Below the pieces are notes generated by a model. It was not told where the DNA came from, did no database searches, and was given only the letters and a program-made list of their open reading frames with translations. From Megalobrama amblycephala (lineage: Eukaryota; Chordata; Actinopteri; Cypriniformes; Xenocyprididae): 64,000 nucleotides of DNA. Shown here piece by piece: positions 57,138 to 64,000 of the stretch. A program made the translations under genes and the position numbers. Each line of letters begins with the position of its first letter. The first letter of the stretch is position 1. The stretch spans positions 58,742,383 to 58,806,382 of the forward strand of contig NC_063045.1 of assembly GCF_018812025.1 (NCBI RefSeq), read 5' to 3'.

Positions 57138-58139
57138 AGTATTCAGGTACAGAGATGCTAGTTAAAAGAAATTAAATAAAGTAATCAGATGTAAAATAAC
57201 ACTGAAGAGTCACTGTTAATACATTAAATAGGTAAATCCATACGATTAATTTAAAGTTACAAACGTTATTTAGACAGACAGGAGCATGTATTTTTGGCTT
57301 CACAGATTCGAGGCTGCTACACATGCGATGATACCTACTATTAAACTTTTTTAAATTCACAGACAAAACCGACTGTGTTTATGTGAATACTCACTAAGAC
57401 AATTGACAATTTTGTGTGTATTTGACTGTTTAAGGTAAAACAACTCAATTTGGAATGCGCAAAATCTATACAGGCGGCTTTTGTGTGTGCGTTGTTTGTT
57501 GTATAAGCACAAAGAAACCATCTCTTAAAGAGCTCCCAAGTACGTTACTACTGAATGATAAAATCGCTTGGATGTTCAAATTGGCAAGTTTGAAAAAGAC
57601 ATGGGCAAGTGATTTCCATCAGTTGTCCAAAACGCGCACGAGAGTGTTGTATCGCAGTGCGCATATGTACTTAAAATGCTCTATTTTCGCGCACTAATTT
57701 TGTACTTAATATACTAAAGATACTTTTCGTTAAAAAAGATTCTTTAGTACTTCTTAAGATAATCTTAAGAACATGTAAGTGTACTCAACTGTGCTATTTT
57801 GAAACACCATGAAATATGAACTAAAATGTGCTTTAAATATATTATCTCTGTATTTAAAAAATGTATTTAGTTAACACTTGTAGTACACTATGGGTTCAAG
57901 TGTACTATAAGTGGTTACCAATTACTGATTTGATGTGATAATCTGTGTTGATTAATTTACTAATAAACATTTGTGGTAATTTCCCGCTTTGTAAATGTGA
58001 AACCTGCGAGAATGAGTAAAATTATGTGCAATACTCAAGCCAAAATTTAGACATTGTATGGTATTGATTTAATACCGATATACCAGTATTAGATTGTGGT
58101 ACTATACCAAAGCCAAAATTGTGGTATCGGACCATCCCT
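57138..58139. other. Non-coding with a hAT-like end
   Basis: No gene. About 58060-58140 has GGTATTGATTTAATACCGAT and ends GTATCGGACCATCCCTA, a hAT-type terminus without a visible partner. Confidence 0.45.
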
Positions 58140-58429
58140 AGTGTCATCTAGTGAAAAAGTTTGATACTGTGCCCAAACAAAATCTTACTGTAAGCTCATT
58201 TTTGAATTATTTCAACCTAAAATTTGGAATGTTGACATGACTTTACTTGACTTGACTTAGTGACATCACAAACCCCCAAATTTACCTAAACCCTGCCCCC
58301 GAGAACACAACAAAGGGGGTGAGGCCATGTTGGACTGCTTTAGAGAAGAGGAAGAGTTGTTGTAGTAGAGTGTTGTTGTCATGCCATCATTTTACGCCGG
58401 ACTGCTTCACAAACGGGGATCAATTCAAC

Positions 58430-58532
58430 CAAGGGCGTAGATTTGGTTTCAACATGGGGGTGGTTGAATTTATGCTGCCTGTTTTTTTTTTTATTATTAA
58501 AAAATAATCTGTTTTATGTGTAGCGTTATTGG

Positions 58533-58603
<71 letters not shown>

Positions 58604-59377
58604 GTCTATCTATCTATCCTTCATAACTTTATGAAATTTATGTATAATCATTCATCAAATTCTAACATAACTGAGTGATTCTAAAAAGAAAGAAATTATG
58701 TTAAATATTGAAACCGCCAGTCGGCGGCAACAATTCGATGTTTTATTAAGTGAATCACTTAAATCGTTCATTCAGCCAATTCGTTCAAAAGTCAGATTAA
58801 TTTAGGAAGAAAAGAAACACCGATGTGAATACTTTTGTCATTGATCATTACAGACAGTATTGAAAAATGAACTAACAAAACACACGGCTGTTTTGGTAAC
58901 TGGTTACAGTTACACTGATAGTTATGGCTACATTGCAATGGATTAGCTAGCTAAAATATGAGTGTATTACACAACATTCTCATACCTCCTTCTCAGTACA
59001 TGCTTTATTCTTTTTTAATGGACCAGCGGTTTAATATAGTTGGCTGGGCAGCGGTTCTCTTCATTTTTGGAGCTACCCGCGCTCTCTCATTCAAACAGTA
59101 CAGCACTACTCGCGTTGTTCTGGTGAAAGAGCGACGCGCATTGGTTGGGCGTTACCAATCGGTTCAATGGAGGGGGAGAATATTTTTGTCTAGTTTATTA
59201 TGACAAACTCATATTTGAATAGAAACAAAATTATTGTTACAAAATAAATGAATTCTACATATTTTTCATTTGATCTACTTTGATTTTCATGTTGAAATAT
59301 TGGGGGGGTTGTAACTGAAGCATTTGAATATTGGGAGGGTGACCTCCCCCCCATCCCCCCCACAAACTACGCCCCTG
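58430..59377. mobile_element. Non-autonomous hAT with 8-bp target duplication
   Basis: Ends CAAGGGCGTAG and, in reverse complement, CAGGGGCGTAG. AATTCAAC is duplicated exactly at 58422-58429 and 59378-59385. 948 bases, including a TCTA microsatellite and a C-run-rich right end (CCTCCCCCCCATCCCCCCC at about 59343-59361). No transposase frame. Confidence 0.95.
58534..58618. repeat. (TCTA)n microsatellite
   Basis: About 21 TCTA units, one interrupted by TCTG. Located inside the hAT at 58430-59377. Confidence 0.98.
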
Positions 59378-59790
59378 AATTCAACGCTGGATTTGCACAA
59401 AAGATTAACATGACGGCACATGCTAGTCGATGAGTTGAATCAACTCCACAGCAACTTATAAATTTATCCACTAACCATTCAGAAACGTCCAGTTTCATTC
59501 TAAAAGTTGTAACTTCTTCCTGAGTTTATCAGTGTCATCCGGTTTGAACAATGAAGGCTGAACACCGTTACTGAATCCTCATTTTGGCTGCGTGAGATTC
59601 TCCAGCTTTGTTGTTGTTGAGCAACCGAAGCGCAAGTTGTTAAAGGTCCGCCCTCTTCTGGAAAGTATTTGCATTTAAAGGGACACACACAAAAACGGCA
59701 AAAACGTTTTTGCTCACACCCAAACAGGGGCAAATTTGAAAAGCTATAATAAATGATCTGTGGGATTTTTGACTGAAAACTTTTAAAAAT

Positions 59791-60910
59791 ATGAAATGCA
59801 TCATTGATTACTTGTGTCCCTGTTTATCACATAGATTTGATTTTATTTTGTAGCATATTAGTATAAAAACAGAAAATAGATTAATTACATTACATTACAT
59901 CAGGGTTCATGTAATCAGTTTACATCAGGTTACATGTATTCAGTTACAACCCAGCACTGATTGTAACACAGGAAGCTACTTGCTGTAATGCAAATGTGAC
60001 AACTTGCCCCAACCTGACATCCTGATAACAGAGTTTCTGAACCTTTCAGTTCAGAATCACCTTCATCATACAGTTACTGCTGATGGAAAAGCAATCATTT
60101 GTGTGATTACACTTTTGACTCAAAACCTGCTAGCTAAAGACTAGCCGTGACAACTAGCCCCGGTGTCCCCTTATACAGCACGAAGAAAAGGGTTCGTCAT
60201 CTTTTCTGAATCTGAAGTGCAGCACAGATCCACTGAATGACTTTTAAGGGTGTATCTCCAGTGATCCTTTGTGCAGCAGTTTGGTTTAAAAATAGCGTGA
60301 CGCAAGTGAGCGGTAGATCCAGAAGAATATGACTTAATGCCACACGTTTGATCAAGAACGCTTTCAGAAGTCATGTAGTCTCAGGCGTCCTTATAAGCCC
60401 AGAACACAAACTACCACCCACAGATCAGGCCTGACTCGAGAGCTTATGATAATCTCAACTAGTGCTGAATTATGAATGCTGCAGAAAAAAAGGAATTTGC
60501 GTGTAGAGTTTCAGGCCATATCACACTGTCTTTTAAGTCAGAGACTGAGTCTTATGCAGCAGTGCAGGAAAATTTCCACCTGCTGGACGATAAAACAGGT
60601 TAAACTTCCGTTGAGGACTGTGCGAGATGAATGCACACCTAGATTTATTGAGTTACAAACCAATTCTACAAACCAATTTAACTTCTACCGGCAGCGGCAA
60701 TTAATATTTATCCGTTGCATACTTCATATGTGCTGCATAGCAGAGGGAATTAAGTGAAAGAACATCTGGAAAATGTCTCGGTGAATCTTAAGTTTCTCCC
60801 CGTAATGATGTCAAAGCTGCTTTGATGCTTGGAAAAATATGTCACAGGAGCAGAAAAACAATGCATTCATATGGATAGAGTAATAAAACATGGAATGTTT
60901 TCTTTATGCA
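59791..60910. other. Unique non-coding DNA
   Basis: No gene supported; frames at 60171-60374 (minus) and 60476-60757 (plus) lack any domain. No repeat recognised. Confidence 0.45.
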
Positions 60911-61839
60911 TTTCTTTATGCACTTTATGCACACACAAAAAAAATGAATTGTTGGATTACTTAAAGAAGCAGTGTCAAGTGGTTCCACGCAACTATATTG
61001 AGTAATTTGTACAAATAACTATTTAGTTGAAATTCAAGTAAAGCTGACAAAATTTCTTTGAGTAAATACAAATCATTTGAATTTGTCACTGCTACATAAT
61101 ATTTATATGTGCAGTTTACTTAATATGTAAGGTGAACACATGTATTATTTTAATATGTATATTCATACAACAGTTCAGTTTGATTAGCTGAGAGCCGTGC
61201 AATATTCTAGTGACAACAGCACTCACCATTTCACTGTTTGTATTACTCCGCTTAAAGCGACTCTCATGGTGGCTGAGCAAATCCACCGTATTTTTCATAA
61301 ATACTTGTACAACAAATACACTTGTTGTACCACAAACTGTAGTTTTCAGAGTTTTTTAGGTGAGAATGTAGTTGTTTAGACCTGAAATATGTGACTCATA
61401 TTTAATCGTAGTGCCTATTTTACAGTTTGTTTAGACATTTTCGGAGATGCGAGCTCCAGGCCGTCAGCGGCCGTTCAGTGCTCGTGTACTCGCCGAGAAC
61501 AGCTTCATCTCGGCCAGTGCTATGGGGATTTGCCGCTGGCTCTTAAAGTGATTAAACATGAGATATAATTCATTTTGGGTAAAACAGGCAATCTTTGGTC
61601 TTATTAATCTATTACTTGTTCCTGATCAAATTGAATTGGGCTATGTTAAATGTATTTAATATTAAGGCTATATTTAACATCCTGTAGAGCACTGCTTTTG
61701 TATGTTTGACTAAATTGTGTTTATTTCCTATTGTCATTTATAATGGCTATTGTTGTTAATTTAAATATTGTTGTTCAATAAATATTATTTTATATAAATA
61801 ATATGTTGTATTTGCTATTGCCCTCAGAGAAACCAACAC

Positions 61840-62260
61840 ACCAGTTTGTGTCCTATCACCACAGGATATCATTAAAAACAACTTACCTGTGATGGAGGAT
61901 CACTTCTCAGTCCCGTGTTTCTTGGGAATATCCCGGACGAGCCCCCAGCTGTTAGGGTCCATTAGTGTGTAATATGGATTGAGTGAAAGTTACATTAATA
62001 AGCCATTAGATGGCAGCAAATTTTACGAGTGAATGAGTGAATGACTTTTAAATTGAAAGGGACTTTTGTTGTTTTAGCACTGTTTGTTATGGGAAATTCC
62101 CTTAACTGTAAAAAGGACAAATATAAGGATCGCTTTCCTCAGCAGACATTCAAACGGATTTTTATAATGGATATAATATCATAGACATCGATCTGAAGAA
62201 TGAATGTTATATCAGACACAGGTAATGCTCGCTCAGGCGATCTCTCTGTCTCTCTGTCTC
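61840..62260 (-). mobile_element. Endogenous retrovirus LTR and leader remnant
   Basis: Read on the minus strand: a TATAAAAA box (about 62159-62166), about 210 bases on an LTR-like end CCTAACA (61950-61956), two bases, then an 18-base proline-tRNA primer-binding site (61930-61947), about 55 bases of leader, and CAG followed by GTAAGT (about 61884-61892), a strong splice donor in the position retroviral leaders use. After that the viral sequence is lost. The 5' edge of the LTR, a polyadenylation signal and all protein genes are not seen. It is a dead fragment lying antisense to the putative host gene. Confidence 0.65.
61930..61947 (-). other. Primer-binding site, tRNA-Pro type
   Basis: The minus strand reads TGGGGGCTCGTCCGGGAT, the exact 18-base complement of the 3' end of proline tRNA used as primer by gammaretroviruses and many related endogenous retroviruses. 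An exact 18-base match directly after a CA-ending sequence is unlikely by chance. Confidence 0.85.
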
Positions 62261-63010
62261 AATAATACTATACAAAATACAATGAGTTTACAATGAGTAA
62301 AACTTCCTTCGTTACTAATTCTAAAGTGACATTTTAGAATCAAACTGAGATTTAAGTCTGTCGGAAGGAAGTAGTTCTGCACACACTCATGCCGTCAAAC
62401 TGTTGTATAAATGCAATATCACACTTGTAACCATGTGATGTGGCTGTATATCAGCACGCTGTGATTACCTACAGCTGTGCTGATATAGAGCGATATTGCA
62501 TGGCTACTCGTGTGATATTGCTCATATATTAACTATTTGCTCTACAAAATGCGCTCGAAAAAAAATAACTCACTGAGCAAACTCAATTTAATTGAGAGCA
62601 GGAATTCACAGGCGCTCATATACTGTATGCATAATGGTAACCACAAAATTTATAAACATTACAGAAACTTCTCTAAATGTCCAACATAACTGAACATTAA
62701 ACATTAACAAACTAACAACATCTTTCCCTTCACTGAAAAACACCTAAAATAAAATTAATCTCTAAATTTACTCCTAATTCAGTCTCTTGCAAAGCATGCT
62801 GGGACCTACAGATCCACTGCCTAGTTAGTTATGTCAACATTAATTTGTGCGTTTCACTCAGCAGTGTTACGTTGACTGAACAAACACTTAAGTAAAGCTG
62901 ATAATACTCATTCTTAGTAGAAACAACTCAGTTAAATTAAGTTCATGTAGTTACATGAGTCTTTAAGTAATGTAAGCAAGGATGGTTGGTGAAACTAACA
63001 ACAGTAAAAG

Positions 63011-63920
63011 TTTTGTTCCAAGCAAAGCTCTACATAAAATGCATGATGCGTTTGTCTCGCTATTTATATATTATGCATGCTCAGCCGTCGCAGGGATTTT
63101 TCTTGACTCGCATGCCCACCTTGATAGATAACGTAGCTTTGAGTTAATCTGATGGCTGCTGATGTGTTTCTGATGTGTCTCTATGTGCATTGTGCTTCAC
63201 TGTCTCTTAAAAGATAGTCTGTCATCATGACATTTTTTCTTAATTGTTTTGCATTGTTAAACAGAATAATTCTACGCAGCTGAAGGCTGCATTGTGGCCC
63301 GGCTGTCAGGTGTGTTTACCCGAGATAAAGGCTCGGATCAAAGGGAGATGCGCAGGGACTGACGTGCTGACAGTATGTTGCTCGGGGAGTTTGTTCAGTA
63401 GTTTCTTTGTAAGTTTGAATAAATAATAGGGGCAGATTGGATGTAACCACTCATCAGATAGCACAGCATTAGTCATTGAGTCACAGAGCTGTGGCACCTT
63501 TCAGACGCGCAGGGGTTTGGACGCATCGTCGCATTTAACAAGTTCAGTCTTCACAGAAGCATAAGACAGCTGCGGTGACATGCCGTTAATGCTGCGTCTG
63601 CTCTTACTGTCCAACACCCTAGGATTTTATGTGAGATCTCCATAATGCATTGTATCTCAGGAAACCAGCACGTGTTATTACTTTTTGGTGGTAATAACAT
63701 GGTATTTGTGAAGTACCTTGGTGTGTCATGTAAATATAGTATAGTATGGTAATCGTTCAGTACCATGGTGTGCTCTAAATTGGGACACACTTGACTGAAT
63801 TTGTCTTACGTGATCTTGATAAAACCTTTAGATCTGAAGGATTCTACCTAAATGTTTGAAATTAGTTGTATACACATTTATGAATTTTGCCTACATATGA
63901 TTTTCTTTATTTGTTTTAAA
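63011..63920. other. Non-coding, no feature recognised
   Basis: Nothing gene-like or repeated recognised. Confidence 0.45.
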
Positions 63921-64000
63921 TTAGTGCTGTGAAATTAATTGATCGTGATTGATCACATTTAACATAAAAGTTTGTTTATATAATATGTGTGTGTGTGTGT
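63921..64000 (+). repeat. Family K, truncated by window end
   Basis: TTAGTGCTGTGAAATTAATT, then GATCGTGATTGATCACATTT and a closing (GT)n run match the outer part of K at 24.7 kb. The remainder lies beyond the window. Confidence 0.8.

Larger units (their letters stand above)
58141..59790. repeat. Older repeat N, split by a hAT
   Basis: Both sides of the hAT read as one continuous repeat once the insertion is set aside: CGGACTGCTTCACAAACGGG up to AATTCAAC on the left, then CGCTGGATTTGCACAAAAG, CTCCACAGCAACTTATAAAT and CCGCCCTCTTCTGGAAAG on the right, ending in ATGATCTGTGGGATTTTTGA. Family name not known to me. No coding. Confidence 0.65.
60911..63010. mobile_element. Composite element with an LTR fragment inside
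   Basis: The outer parts look like one element: GATTACTTAAAGAAGCAGTG and ATTCAAGTAAAGC near the left, AACACTTAAGTAAAGCTGAT and TTAAATTAAGTTCATGTAG near the right. Internal blocks include a palindromic stretch at 62395-62530 (GCAATATCACACTTGTAACC and its counterpart ATTGCATGGCTACTCGTGTGAT). Antisense retroviral sequence occupies about 61840-62200. Boundaries are approximate. Confidence 0.5.

Noticed and set aside
57455..57697. 80-codon frame as an exon of the gene at 32.9 kb
   Set aside because: No acceptor and donor pair in frame and no domain; cannot be linked to the first exon.

Overview
The window looks like teleost nuclear DNA, most likely from a cyprinid-like fish. The evidence is AT-rich non-coding sequence full of DNA transposons and short non-autonomous elements: three Tc1-like elements of different lineages, several hAT-type elements (two with perfect 8-bp target duplications), many TTAA-bounded foldback elements, simple repeats, and a retroviral LTR remnant. 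There is no bacterial-style gene density, and nearly all long reading frames are repeat translations or transposon relics. The taxonomic call rests on recognising repeat families, not on a search.

The only host-gene signal I can support is at 32.6-32.95 kb: a CpG-rich 5' region, a well-placed ATG at 32862, a 28-codon signal-peptide-like exon, and a strong splice donor (GTGAGT at 32947). It looks like the first coding exon of a secreted or membrane gene on the + strand. I see no further exon in the remaining 31 kb, so that stretch would be a long first intron and the left half upstream intergenic sequence. I could not identify the gene.

Layout: 1-1.74 kb, a (CCAT)n satellite with a higher-order variant; 1.7-8.3 kb, unique DNA with family A, hAT-like, THAP-like and TTAA-foldback relics; 8.3-9.85 kb, a complete but dead Tc1 element with TA target duplication; 10.9-15.9 kb, layered hAT and other repeats; 17.2-18.7 kb, an AATT-centred palindromic minisatellite; 20.4-23.2 kb, a three-deep nest; 25.1-26.1 kb, a palindromic element whose sequence alternates between two families; 27.7-30.7 kb, a broken Tc1 and a tRNA-like relic; 32.0-33.0 kb, a MITE followed by the exon; 36.2-43.8 kb, a MITE split by about 4.9 kb that contains a 3.6-kb foldback; 46.2-50.2 kb, a second copy of the nested host element carrying a hAT and a TTAA element; 51-57 kb, further repeats and a third Tc1; 58.1-59.8 kb, a hAT inside an older repeat; 60.9-63.0 kb, a composite with an antisense retroviral primer-binding site; 63.9 kb to the end, a truncated repeat.

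I did not find a novel multi-gene system. The observations most worth checking are: the fine-scale A/B mosaic at 25.1-26.1 kb; an exact 43-bp inverted copy placed between 19.45 and 22.5 kb; the proline-tRNA primer-binding site at 61.93 kb; the large foldback at 37.6-41.2 kb; insertion history readable from paired filled and empty sites in the two F copies; and the isolated signal-peptide exon.
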